NCBI RefSeq assembly: GCF_022213955.1
Contig: NZ_JAKNTW010000001.1
Location: forward strand, 744,001-808,000
Source of the DNA: Dolomitihabitans soli
GTDB taxonomy: Bacteria > Actinomycetota > Actinomycetes > Streptosporangiales > Streptosporangiaceae
DNA: 64,000 nt
Direction of reading: 5' to 3'
In this document: one piece after another, positions 7,455 through 15,655 of the stretch
How the letters are laid out: every line of letters begins with the position of its first letter
Numbering within the stretch: position 1 is the first letter of the stretch
The notes under the pieces: generated by a model
What the model saw: the letters and a program-made list of their open reading frames with translations, nothing else
Database searches by the model: none
What the model was told of the DNA's origin: nothing
Position numbers and translations under genes: made by a program

Positions 7455-9685
7455 TGATCGACGCCATCGTCTCCGAATGGCTGAAGCTGCGCACGCTGAG
7501 GTCCAATCTGTACCTGCTGGCCTTCTCGGTGCTGTCCGTGCTGCTCTGCGCCGGGGTGACGTTCCTGGTCACCCGCGGCTTCGACAACCAGTCAGGCGAT
7601 GACCGCCTGAACTTCGACAGCATCGGCGCGGGGCTGGGCACCGGGCTCCCGGTCGCCTACTTCGTGATGGCCGCGCTCGGCGCCCTGTCGATCACCTCCG
7701 AGCACGCCACCGGCCTGATCCGCACGAGCCTGGTGGCCGTGCCGAGGCGGCAGTTGTTCCTGTTCGCCAAGATCCCGGCGCTGGCGGCCGTCACGCTGGT
7801 CGCCGGACAGGTGCTCGTGTTCGCCATGCACTTCGCCGCACAGGCCGTGCTGGGCGATCGCGCCGGGCACGTCCTCCTCGACGGCCGGACGCTGGGCGTG
7901 TCATTGTCGGATCCGGGTGTGCTGCCCGGGCTGCTGGTCGCCGGGGCGGCCATGCCACTGGTCGCCATGGTCGGGCTCGGCCTGGGCGCGGTGATCCGCT
8001 CCACCGCGGGCTCGCTGGTCACGCTGATCATGATCCTGTTCGTCCTGCCGGTGGTGGCGCAGACGCTGCCCTCGCCGTGGCGGGCGCGGATCGGCTCCTT
8101 CATGGTGGAGAACCTGCCCGACCAGATCGTGGCAGGAGACGGACCGGGCGTCCTCACCCCGTCGGCGGCCTTCGCCCTGCTGCTCGCCTATCCGGTCGTG
8201 GCACTCACCGCTGGAGCGGTCGCGATCGCGATGCGGGGGCGCGGAGCCAGGCCGCTGGTCGCGGGCGGGCTGGCCGCAGCCCTGCTGGTCGCGGTGACGG
8301 CGGTCCCCGCCGGAGCCACGGCGTCCGCGTTGACGTGGAAACCGTGCGGCAAGGAGCTCGAATGCTCCTCAGTCCAGGTGCCCGTGAACTGGTCGAAGCC
8401 GTCCGGGCGGAAGATCTCCATCCAGATCGCCCGCCTGCCTGCCACCGGCACCCACCGCAGGATCGGCACGGTGTTCGCCATCCCCGGCGGGCCGGGCGGA
8501 TCGGGCATCGAGGACCTGCAGAAGAAAGGCGGCAACTTCGCCGACCTGCGTCAGCGTTTCGACGTGGTCAGCCTCGAGCCGCGCAACACTACGGATCTGG
8601 GCGTCATCCCGTTCGATTGCCTCTCCACCGGCCCATGGATCACCTTGCCTGCCGATCGCGCCGGATACGACAGGCTGGCCGCGCGGAACCGGAAGGCCGC
8701 CGAGCGCTGCCGCAAGACTGACCCCGAATACTTCGACCACCTCGACTCGGGCTCCGTTGCGAGGGACGTCGAGGCGATCCGCGTCGCGCTGGGCGAGGAG
8801 AAGCTGAACTTCCTCGCCACATCCTACGGCGGCGTGGTCGCCGCCACCTACGCCCGGCTGTTCCCCGGCGGCGTCCGCACGATGTACGTCGACGGCGGCA
8901 TCAACCAGCTCGTCGACCAGACCAGCCACGTGCGGCTCAAATATGAGGCGATCGAGGGCCAGTTCACCCGGTTCGCCGCCTGGTGCGAGTCGGCCGCCGC
9001 CTGCGCCCTGCACGGGCGTGACGCCGGCGCCGTCTGGCGCGGCCTCACCGCCGCCGCCGACCGTGCGCCGGTTCCGGTGAAGGGGGAGCGGGTCGCCTAC
9101 AGCGGGTTCGACTTCAAGGTCGCCGCCGCGCCCGACGTGATCACCCCTGGCCCTGCCCCCGACTTCCCCAACTGGCAGCGCTTCGCCAGGGCAATCGACC
9201 AGGCCGTGGCGGGAGACGCCGCCGGCTTCGCCGACTACGTCGAACAGGCCACGAAGACCATAAAGGTCCCCTCATTCAGGGGCATGAACTCGACTCACTG
9301 CACGGATGGGCTGGCCTTCAAGGGCTATGAGGAGTTCCAGCGGATGAAGGCGCTCGGCGAGCGTATCTCACCGAACTTCGCCGGAAACGCGCTTTGGCAC
9401 CCGCTCGGCTGTGTCGGCTGGCCGGCCCCCGTCGCCAACCCCGCCACCCCGATGCCCGCCGACCGGCTCCCGCCGTTCCTCGGCGCCGGCACCTGGACCG
9501 ACCACGCCGAAACCGCCGCGCTCGTGATCGGCGTGCCGGGGTCGTCCACGGTCCGCTACAACGGCTCAGGGCACGGCCTCTACCTCTCCGGCAACCTATG
9601 CACGATCTCCCACGCCAACCGCTACTTCACGTCCCTCCGGCTTCCCCCGCGAGGCACCACCTGCGAACCGCCAGCCGTCGAATAG
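7454..9685 (+). CDS. ABC-2 permease fused to secreted S33-type alpha/beta-hydrolase (tripeptidyl-aminopeptidase-like)
   Basis: An unbroken 743-codon frame joins two proteins that are usually separate. Residues ~1-260 are an ABC-2 permease with about six hydrophobic helices, the partner of the upstream ATPase. Residues ~266-290 look like a former signal peptide or seventh helix ending in AGATAS. Residues ~291-743 are an alpha/beta-hydrolase of the SlpD/SlpE tripeptidyl-aminopeptidase family, with oxyanion region PGGPGGSG, nucleophile Ser457 (TSYGG), likely Asp683 (TWTDHAETA) and His707 (GSGHG). The extra helix would put the hydrolase outside the membrane. An in-frame ATG at 8231 could also give free hydrolase. 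Fusion by sequencing error is possible but there is no frame disruption. Confidence 0.85.
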   Translation: MIDAIVSEWLKLRTLRSNLYLLAFSVLSVLLCAGVTFLVTRGFDNQSGDDRLNFDSIGAGLGTGLPVAYFVMAALGALSITSEHATGLIRTSLVAVPRRQLFLFAKIPALAAVTLVAGQVLVFAMHFAAQAVLGDRAGHVLLDGRTLGVSLSDPGVLPGLLVAGAAMPLVAMVGLGLGAVIRSTAGSLVTLIMILFVLPVVAQTLPSPWRARIGSFMVENLPDQIVAGDGPGVLTPSAAFALLLAYPVVALTAGAVAIAMRGRGARPLVAGGLAAALLVAVTAVPAGATASALTWKPCGKELECSSVQVPVNWSKPSGRKISIQIARLPATGTHRRIGTVFAIPGGPGGSGIEDLQKKGGNFADLRQRFDVVSLEPRNTTDLGVIPFDCLSTGPWITLPADRAGYDRLAARNRKAAERCRKTDPEYFDHLDSGSVARDVEAIRVALGEEKLNFLATSYGGVVAATYARLFPGGVRTMYVDGGINQLVDQTSHVRLKYEAIEGQFTRFAAWCESAAACALHGRDAGAVWRGLTAAADRAPVPVKGERVAYSGFDFKVAAAPDVITPGPAPDFPNWQRFARAIDQAVAGDAAGFADYVEQATKTIKVPSFRGMNSTHCTDGLAFKGYEEFQRMKALGERISPNFAGNALWHPLGCVGWPAPVANPATPMPADRLPPFLGAGTWTDHAETAALVIGVPGSSTVRYNGSGHGLYLSGNLCTISHANRYFTSLRLPPRGTTCEPPAVE

Positions 9686-9858
9686 CCCACCCGGCCTGGT
9701 GCCCGGCTCTCAGGGCTGGACCTGGCACGACGCCGACGCCATGCGGAGGTGGCGAATCTCTCAGGCTCGGACGCACCTGTCGGATCGAGGGCGTGGTGAA
9801 GGGTATCCTTCATGATCACCGCCTTTGCGGCGGGCCGTATGCGACACACACGAACGTG

Positions 9859-9872
9859 TTGGTCTAGACCAA
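9859..9872. promoter_or_regulatory. DasR-like (dre) operator upstream of pfkA
   Basis: Perfect 14-bp palindrome whose core TGGTCTAGACCA matches the core of the DasR-responsive element described in Streptomyces (GntR/HutC family, sensing amino-sugar phosphates). It lies about 105 bp before the phosphofructokinase start. The site is certain as a palindrome; the cognate regulator is inferred. Confidence 0.65.
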
Positions 9873-9977
9873 TACCGTCACCTACGGCAGAATGCCATGC
9901 GTCGGGGGGCGAAACACCCTCGCCGGCCGCGTGACACCCTTAGAGAGTCTGTGCAACCCCATGTGGAGGAAACCGCG

Positions 9978-11003
9978 ATGCGTATCGGCGTGCTCACCGG
10001 TGGTGGCGACTGTCCCGGCCTGAACGCGGTGATCCGCGCGGTCGTCCGCAAGGGGGTGAGCGTCTACGGCCACGAGTTCGTCGGGTTCCGTGACGGCTGG
10101 CGTGGCCCGCTCGAAGGCGACACGATGCCGCTGGACATCCAGTCGGTGCGCGGCATCCTGCCGCGTGGCGGCACGATCATCGGCTCGTCGCGCACCAACC
10201 CGATCAAGATCGAGGGCGGGGTCGAGCGGATCCACGCCAACCTGGCCGCCTCGGGCGTCGACGCGCTGATCGCGATCGGCGGTGAGGACACCCTGGGCGT
10301 CGCCAAGCAGCTCTTCGACCTGGGCGTCAAGGTCGTCGGCGTGCCCAAGACGATCGACAACGATCTCAACGCCACCGACTACACCTTCGGCTTCGACACC
10401 GCCGTCAACATCGCCATGGAGGCCATCGACCGGCTGCACACCACGGCCGAGTCGCACCACCGGGCGCTGATCTGCGAGGTCATGGGCCGCCACGCCGGCT
10501 GGATCGCGCTGCACGCCGGCATGGCCGCCGGCGCCAACGTCATCCTCATCCCGGAGAAGCCCTTCGACATCGACCGGGTGTGCGAATACGTCCAGAGCCG
10601 GTTCGAGACCCGTTACGCGCCGATCATCGTGGTCGCCGAAGGCGCGCACCCGATCGAGGGCCAGATGGCCCTGCAGGCGGGCGAGCTCGACTCCTTCGGC
10701 CACGTACGGCTCGGCGGCATCGGCGAGATGCTGGCAGGCGAGATCGAGAAGCGCACCGGCAAGGAGGCCCGCACCACCGTGCTCGGCCACATCCAGCGCG
10801 GCGGCACCCCGACCGCCTTCGACCGCGTCCTGGCCACCCGGTTCGGCCTGCAGGCGATCGACGCCGCCCACGAGGGCGACTACGGCAAGATGGTCGGCCT
10901 GAAGGGCACCGACATCGTCCGGGTCGGTCTCGACGAGGCGACCAAGGAGCTCAAGACGGTCCCCGTCGCCCGTTACGAGGAAGCCGAAGTCTTCTTCGGC
11001 TGA
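9978..11003 (+). CDS. pfkA: 6-phosphofructokinase, probably pyrophosphate-dependent
   Basis: Converts fructose-6-phosphate to the 1,6-bisphosphate in glycolysis; cytoplasmic, 341 residues, a normal length. GGGDCPGLN at the N terminus and PKTIDND (catalytic Asp127) are intact. The phosphoryl-donor site reads GGEDT (101-105) with Asp104 and Lys124, the pair that defines pyrophosphate-using enzymes such as the Amycolatopsis methanolica PPi-PFK, whereas ATP enzymes have Gly104. The ATG at 9978 follows GGAGGA at 9965-9970; longer upstream frames are not family-like. The gene is alone, behind a DasR-like palindrome, and converges on the MHYT gene through a GC-rich hairpin. Confidence 0.93.
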   Translation: MRIGVLTGGGDCPGLNAVIRAVVRKGVSVYGHEFVGFRDGWRGPLEGDTMPLDIQSVRGILPRGGTIIGSSRTNPIKIEGGVERIHANLAASGVDALIAIGGEDTLGVAKQLFDLGVKVVGVPKTIDNDLNATDYTFGFDTAVNIAMEAIDRLHTTAESHHRALICEVMGRHAGWIALHAGMAAGANVILIPEKPFDIDRVCEYVQSRFETRYAPIIVVAEGAHPIEGQMALQAGELDSFGHVRLGGIGEMLAGEIEKRTGKEARTTVLGHIQRGGTPTAFDRVLATRFGLQAIDAAHEGDYGKMVGLKGTDIVRVGLDEATKELKTVPVARYEEAEVFFG

Positions 11004-11132
11004 TCGTTGTAAGCGGTTTGCAAGCGGGTCGCCCTACGTTGACGACGTAGCGGTCGATCCGCTCACATCCCCTCCATGTACGGCTTGCGCCCCGGTAGAG
11101 CGGCCCGCGGCGGCGCAGGCCGTACATTTGTG

Positions 11133-11154
11133 TGCGGGCCCGGCCGGGCCCGCA
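11133..11154. terminator. bidirectional GC-rich hairpin between convergent genes
   Basis: Perfect 22-nt palindrome (TGCGGGCCCGG and its complement) between the end of pfkA and the end of the convergent MHYT gene. No T-tract, as is common in high-GC actinobacteria. Confidence 0.6.
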
Positions 11155-11158
11155 TCGG

Positions 11159-12019
11159 TCACCTGGGACGGGCCTCGAACATCGAGCGGGGCGGATCGTC
11201 CGGTCCGGGGGCGGGGCTCCCGGAGGCGTCGGGGACGCCGCCCAGCCGTGCCATCAGTTCGGCCTCGTTGTTCAGTTCGCGTTCCGAGGGCGACAGCACT
11301 ACGGCGAGCAGCAGACCCAGCGTCAGCAGGCTGATTCCGGCCAGCAGCGGCAGCAGGAAGTCGATCGCCCCGGCTCCCGGGAGCGTTCCAATTTCTGAGA
11401 GCGTTCCAGAAACGCTCCGCGGCGAGACGTCGATCGCGAGCATGCCGGTGTAGTGCATGCCGCTGACCGCGATGCCCATGATGAGCGCCGCGCCGGTGGT
11501 CGCCGGCACGCCCCGCACGCGCAGGGTGAACCAGAGCGCGACCGTGGCGGCCGCGACCGCGATGACCACGGACAGGGCGACGATGAGCGGGTCGTAGCTC
11601 ACCTCGGCGTGCATCCGCATCGCCGCCATGCCGAGGTAGTGCATGCCGGCCACGCCCAGTCCGGTGAGCACGCCGCCGCCGAGCAGCGAGGACATCCGCC
11701 GGCCGCCGTAGGAGACCAGGAACAGCCCGGTGCCGACCACGACGATCGCGACGACGGCGGAGGCGGCGGTGAGCGGGACGTCGTAGCGAATGGGCGTGCC
11801 CTCGACCTGGAAGCCCGTCATCGCTATGAAGTGCATGACCCAGATGCCCGTGCCGCCGATCGACACCGCGGCCCCGGCCAGCCACCTGGCCCTGGAGGCG
11901 CCTGCAGATGCCCGCGCTCTGGAGGTCAGCAGGAGTCCCAGCAGGGAGCCGATGCTCGACATCAGATAGGAGAGTGCGGGAGTCAGGAAGCCATTGGATA
12001 AATGATTAATATGCGACAT
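11159..12019 (-). CDS. MHYT-domain integral membrane sensor-like protein
   Basis: A 286-residue membrane protein with about seven helices. Three MHYT-type motifs at helix ends are visible (MHFIAMTGF, MHYLGMAAM, MHYTGMLAI), which in this family are proposed to bind copper and sense oxygen, CO or NO. Unlike bacterial MHYT proteins fused to GGDEF/EAL domains, this one ends in a short cytoplasmic tail with no output domain, so its output must go through a partner. The ATG at 12019 is chosen because the first helix follows directly; no good ribosome-binding site precedes it. It is divergent from the MacS-type kinase gene 125 bp away, a possible but unproven partner. Confidence 0.85.
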   Translation of the reverse strand: MSHINHLSNGFLTPALSYLMSSIGSLLGLLLTSRARASAGASRARWLAGAAVSIGGTGIWVMHFIAMTGFQVEGTPIRYDVPLTAASAVVAIVVVGTGLFLVSYGGRRMSSLLGGGVLTGLGVAGMHYLGMAAMRMHAEVSYDPLIVALSVVIAVAAATVALWFTLRVRGVPATTGAALIMGIAVSGMHYTGMLAIDVSPRSVSGTLSEIGTLPGAGAIDFLLPLLAGISLLTLGLLLAVVLSPSERELNNEAELMARLGGVPDASGSPAPGPDDPPRSMFEARPR

Positions 12020-12144
12020 AAGGTGACACCCCGTGAATGTGTGACTTGAGCGGCAGTATGTCACCACTTACAGTCATATGTGAGCCCTTGTCGCCTCCTG
12101 ACCTGCGGATTTGACGAACTGAGGTCTCGAGAGGAAAGGACCGC

Positions 12145-13257
12145 ATGGGGATCGAAGGGCCCTTCTGGCGAGCCATAGCGGTCTTCCGCGTCGCCTCGCT
12201 CGTCTACGCCGTCGTGCTCCTGCTGCGCGCCGCCGGCTACCAGGAACCCGCCGTCGGCTGGCTCGTCATGGGCGTGATGGCGCTGTGGACTGTGGCCACG
12301 ATCTACGCGTACTCCCTGCCGGACCTGCGCGGATGGCCGCTGCTGACGGTCGACCTGCTGGTCACCGTCGGCTGCCTGCTCGCCACGCCGTACGTCCTGG
12401 GGGTCTACCAGCCGGGCGCGCTGCCGATCACCGCGACCTGGATGGGCGCCCCGGTCCTGGCCTGGGGCGTGTACGGCGGGCGCAGGGCCGGGGCGGTGGC
12501 AGCGGCGATCGTGGCCGCCGTCGACCTGTGGCTGCACGGCGTACGCGATCTCGGCGCGTTCGGGGCGGCCTCGCTGTCGATCAACGGAATGGTGCTGCTC
12601 TTCCTGGCCGGGGTGCTGGTCGGGCACATCGCCCGGCTGGCCAAGCAGGCCGAGGAACGCATGCAGCGGGCGGTGGAGATCGAGGCCGCGGGACGCGAGC
12701 GCGAGCGGCTCGCCCGCGGCATCCACGACTCGGTCCTGCAGGTGCTGGCGCTGGTGCAGCGGCGGGGGATGGAACTCGGCGGCGAGGCCGCCGAACTGGG
12801 CAGGCTGGCGGGGGAGCAGGAGGTGGCGCTGCGCGAACTGGTCAGCGTCCGGCGCGAGCCGGCCGCCGCGGGCGACACCGACCTGCGCATGCTCCTGCGA
12901 GGGTACGGCGGCGCGAGGGTGACGGTCTCGACCCCGGCGACCCCGCTCCACCTGCCCACCGCCACCGCGCGCGAGATGGCCCTCGCGGTGGCCGCGGCCC
13001 TGGACAACGTGCGCAGGCACTGCGGCGAGGACGCGCACGCCTGGATTCTCGCCGAGGGAGAGAACGACGCGGTGACCGTCACCGTCAGGGACGACGGGCC
13101 CGGGGTGCCGGAGGGCCGCCTGGCGGAGGCCGCGGCGGCGGGCCGGCTGGGTGTCGCCCAGTCCATCAAAGGCCGGATCGCCGACGTCGGCGGCACGGTG
13201 ACCATCGTGTCGGCGCCCGGTCAGGGCACCGAGGTCGAACTCACGGTTTCCCGCTGA
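12145..13257 (+). CDS. MacS-family sensor histidine kinase
   Basis: Membrane histidine kinase, 370 residues. The N-terminal ~160 residues hold four to five hydrophobic helices and only short loops. The dimerisation/phosphoacceptor segment is ERERLARGIHDSVLQVLA (about residues 183-200), and the C-terminal ATPase domain carries DDGPGVPEGR and a GxG lid (APGQGTEVEL). The layout and the His-box resemble the MacS kinase of the Streptomyces MacRS system. Its likely partner, a LuxR-type regulator at 14935, is not adjacent: a riboswitch and a terC gene intervene. An AG-rich ribosome-binding site (GAGAGGAAAGG) precedes the ATG. Confidence 0.88.
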   Translation: MGIEGPFWRAIAVFRVASLVYAVVLLLRAAGYQEPAVGWLVMGVMALWTVATIYAYSLPDLRGWPLLTVDLLVTVGCLLATPYVLGVYQPGALPITATWMGAPVLAWGVYGGRRAGAVAAAIVAAVDLWLHGVRDLGAFGAASLSINGMVLLFLAGVLVGHIARLAKQAEERMQRAVEIEAAGRERERLARGIHDSVLQVLALVQRRGMELGGEAAELGRLAGEQEVALRELVSVRREPAAAGDTDLRMLLRGYGGARVTVSTPATPLHLPTATAREMALAVAAALDNVRRHCGEDAHAWILAEGENDAVTVTVRDDGPGVPEGRLAEAAAAGRLGVAQSIKGRIADVGGTVTIVSAPGQGTEVELTVSR

Positions 13258-13561
13258 GGTTCGCCCGGGGTCGTTGATCGAGCGGCGGAAAGGCCCGGAG
13301 CCGCGAACGATGGCGCGCTGACACCGGCCGTGACCATCGCCGACCTGCTCACCCCTGATCACCGGCATCGCCCTGGCCACGGAACACCACCACCCGGACC
13401 TGCCGCCGAAGCATACTCGGCCTGACCGTAGCGGGAGTCAGCCTACGAGCAGGCGATCACGGGCCGAATCGGGCTGTCGGTAACGACGCTGTCAGCCAGA
13501 TATGAGCCCGCTCAGCACGTCACTTCCCCTTTCTCCCGTTTCGGTATGTATGATCGCAGGC
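13258..13561. other. gene-poor gap before the terC riboswitch
   Basis: About 300 bp after the MacS-type gene. No reading frame here has family-like sequence. The 3' part is less GC-rich and holds a possible extended -10 (TATGAT at 13549-13554) suited to start the riboswitch transcript; no clear -35 was found. Confidence 0.4.
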
Positions 13562-13665
13562 GAAGTGGAGGGGAGTACTCCTTCGCGGCCGCGTCGTCAT
13601 CACGGACCCGTCTCGGGGCCCGGTGCGGTCGGTCCGCGACGCCGCGGGCGGAGAAGACCTCCGAC
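13562..13665 (+). promoter_or_regulatory. yybP-ykoY manganese riboswitch
   Basis: Three conserved blocks of the yybP-ykoY aptamer occur in order and spacing: GGGGAGTA at 13570-13577, CGTCATCACGGACCC at 13595-13609 (compare the CGTCAATACGAGTCC block of E. coli alx) and AAGACC at 13654-13659. The intervening GC-rich segment can fold into the variable arm. The family binds Mn2+ and often precedes TerC/Alx genes, as here. It ends about 20 nt before the terC ribosome-binding site, so control could be translational or by termination. Confidence 0.8.
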
Positions 13666-13697
13666 AGACGTGCCAACGCCAAGTCGGAGGAGCTCTC

Positions 13698-14738
13698 ATG
13701 CCCCCACCCATGCCCGTGCCCGCCTGGCTGTGGACGGCCACCATCGCGGTCCTGCTCGGGCTCGTCCTCCTCGATCTGATCATCGTCAACAGGAGACCCC
13801 ACAAGGTCACGATCGCCGAGTCGGCGCGGTGGATCATCTTCTACATCGGCTGTGCCGTCGCTTTCGGCGCAGGCGTGTGGATCTTCGGCGGAGATGACCA
13901 GGCGGCCTCCTACATCACCGGCTACATCACCGAGTACACGCTGAGCGTCGACAACCTGTTCATCTTCATGCTCATCATGGCGAACTTCGCCGTGCCCGCG
14001 ATCCACCAGCACCGCGTGCTGCTCATCGGGATCATGATGGCGCTGGTCATGCGCGGGATCTTCATCGGCGTGGGCGCGCAGGCCGTACAGCGCTTCAGCT
14101 GGGTGTTCTGGCTCTTCGGCGGCATCCTCATCTACACCGCGTGGAAATTCGCCTTCAACAGCAAGGACGACGAGGACTACAACCCCAACGGCGGCGTCGT
14201 ACGGCTGGTGCGCAGGCTGTTCCCGGTCACCGACGACTACCACGGCTCACGGCTGACCATCAAACAGGACGGCCGCCGCCTGCTGACCCCGATGTTCATC
14301 GTCATCATCGCCATCGGCGGCGCGGATCTGGTCTTCGCGGTCGACTCGATCCCCGCGATCTTCGGCATCACACAGGACGCCTACCTGGTCTTCGCGGCCA
14401 ACGCGTTCGCGCTGATGGGGCTGAGACAGTTGTACTTCCTGCTCGGCGGGCTGGTGGAGAAACTCGTCTACCTCACCTACGGCCTGGCGATCATCCTCGG
14501 CTTCATCGGCGTGAAACTCGTCCTGCACGCCCTGCACGAGAACGAGTTGCCGTTCATCAACGGCGGCGAGCACGTCACCTGGGTCCCTGAGATCAACAAC
14601 TGGATCTCGCTGGCCGTCATCGTCACCGTGCTCGCCGTCACGACGGTGGCCAGCCTGCTCAAGTCCAGGCGCGACACACTCCAGCCCGCCGAGCCGTCCG
14701 AGTCCGAGTCCGAGCCCGCCGGCCAGGCGCGCAACTGA
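13698..14738 (+). CDS. TerC/Alx-family membrane protein, probable manganese exporter
   Basis: Integral membrane protein of 346 residues with about nine helices. Family-defining acidic helix segments are present: EYTLSVDNLFIFMLIM, GGADLVFAVDSIPAIFG and the ANAFALMGLRQLYFLL helix. TerC/Alx proteins export Mn2+ or metallate secreted enzymes; the upstream Mn-type riboswitch supports a manganese role. The ATG at 13698 has a strong GGAGGAG site at 13686-13692. The C-terminal tail is hydrophilic with short Glu-Ser repeats. It lies between a MacS-type kinase and a LuxR-type regulator and ends in a strong hairpin. Confidence 0.92.
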   Translation: MPPPMPVPAWLWTATIAVLLGLVLLDLIIVNRRPHKVTIAESARWIIFYIGCAVAFGAGVWIFGGDDQAASYITGYITEYTLSVDNLFIFMLIMANFAVPAIHQHRVLLIGIMMALVMRGIFIGVGAQAVQRFSWVFWLFGGILIYTAWKFAFNSKDDEDYNPNGGVVRLVRRLFPVTDDYHGSRLTIKQDGRRLLTPMFIVIIAIGGADLVFAVDSIPAIFGITQDAYLVFAANAFALMGLRQLYFLLGGLVEKLVYLTYGLAIILGFIGVKLVLHALHENELPFINGGEHVTWVPEINNWISLAVIVTVLAVTTVASLLKSRRDTLQPAEPSESESEPAGQARN

Positions 14739-14744
14739 CCAGGG

Positions 14745-14775
14745 GGCAGGCTCGCCGCCCGGCGGCGAGCCTGCC
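14745..14775 (+). terminator. terC terminator hairpin
   Basis: Perfect 15-bp inverted repeat (14745-14759 with 14761-14775) one base apart, immediately after the terC stop. No T-tract. Confidence 0.7.
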
Positions 14776-14934
14776 TCGGACATGCAACGGGTAGGGATCG
14801 GTGCGATGAGCTGATCTTCATGGGCGATGATCCCCAACCCGGGCAGGTGGACTGAGCGTGGACACCCTCGTCCGATCCCCGCAGCCGCGTCCTCGTGCCG
14901 CTACTCCTCGGAATCAGTCATCTAGGCTGGCGGG

Positions 14935-15582
14935 GTGAGCGGGCTGCGGGTCATGGTGGTGGACGATCATCCGATGTGGCGGGACGGCGTGGCCAGGGAT
15001 CTGGCGGAGGCCGGTTATGACGTGGTGGCCACGACCGGGGAGGGACGGCAGGCGGTCCGGGTGGCGGCGGCCGTGCGGCCGGATGTCGTGGTGCTCGACC
15101 TGCAGCTTCCCGACATGACCGGGGTCGAGGTGGCGGGCCGGTTGGCCGCGGGGGAGCATCCGCCGCGGGTGCTGGTGCTGTCCGCGAGCGCCGAGCAGGA
15201 GGACGTGCTGGAGGCGGTCAAGGCCGGCGCCTCCGGATATCTCGTGAAGTCCGCCAGCAGGCCGGAGTTCCTGGACGCCGTCCGCCGTACCGCGGAGGGC
15301 GACGCGGTCTTCACTCCGGGGCTCGCGGGGCTGGTGCTGGGCGAGTACCGCCGGCTGGCCGCGCAACCCGCCGCGGACGACGGTCCCCGGCTGACCGACC
15401 GCGAGACCGAGGTGCTCAGGCTGGTGGCCAAAGGGCTCTCCTACAAGCAGATCGCGGACCGTCTCGTCCTCTCGCACCGCACCGTGCAGAACCACGTACA
15501 GAACACCCTGAACAAACTTCAGCTGCACAACCGAGTCGAACTCGTGCGGTACGCCATAGAACGAGGGCTCGACGAAGGCTGA
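14935..15582 (+). CDS. LuxR-type response regulator, probable MacR-like partner
   Basis: Cytoplasmic response regulator, 215 residues: a receiver domain with Asp10-Asp11 and phospho-acceptor Asp55 (VVLDLQLPD), then a LuxR helix-turn-helix starting at LTDRETEVLRLVAKGLSYKQ. The GTG start at 14935 has no clear ribosome-binding site; TAGGCT lies about 6 nt upstream, so the mRNA may be leaderless or nearly so. No kinase gene is adjacent. The nearest orphan kinase is the MacS-type gene at 12145-13257 on the same strand, so the pair was probably split by the terC unit. Confidence 0.9.
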   Translation: MSGLRVMVVDDHPMWRDGVARDLAEAGYDVVATTGEGRQAVRVAAAVRPDVVVLDLQLPDMTGVEVAGRLAAGEHPPRVLVLSASAEQEDVLEAVKAGASGYLVKSASRPEFLDAVRRTAEGDAVFTPGLAGLVLGEYRRLAAQPAADDGPRLTDRETEVLRLVAKGLSYKQIADRLVLSHRTVQNHVQNTLNKLQLHNRVELVRYAIERGLDEG

Positions 15583-15655
15583 TCGGGGACTAAAGTGGCC
15601 TGGCCGCGGCGTTGTGCCGGGCGTGCACACCCGATCGTCTGCCGGAGGTAGACCT

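Noticed and set aside
12022-12065. Inverted repeat GGTGACA (12022-12028) with TGTCACC (12059-12065) between the MHYT and MacS-type genes
   Set aside because: The arms are only 7 bp and 30 bp apart; such pairs are expected by chance in this region, though it could be a shared regulator site.
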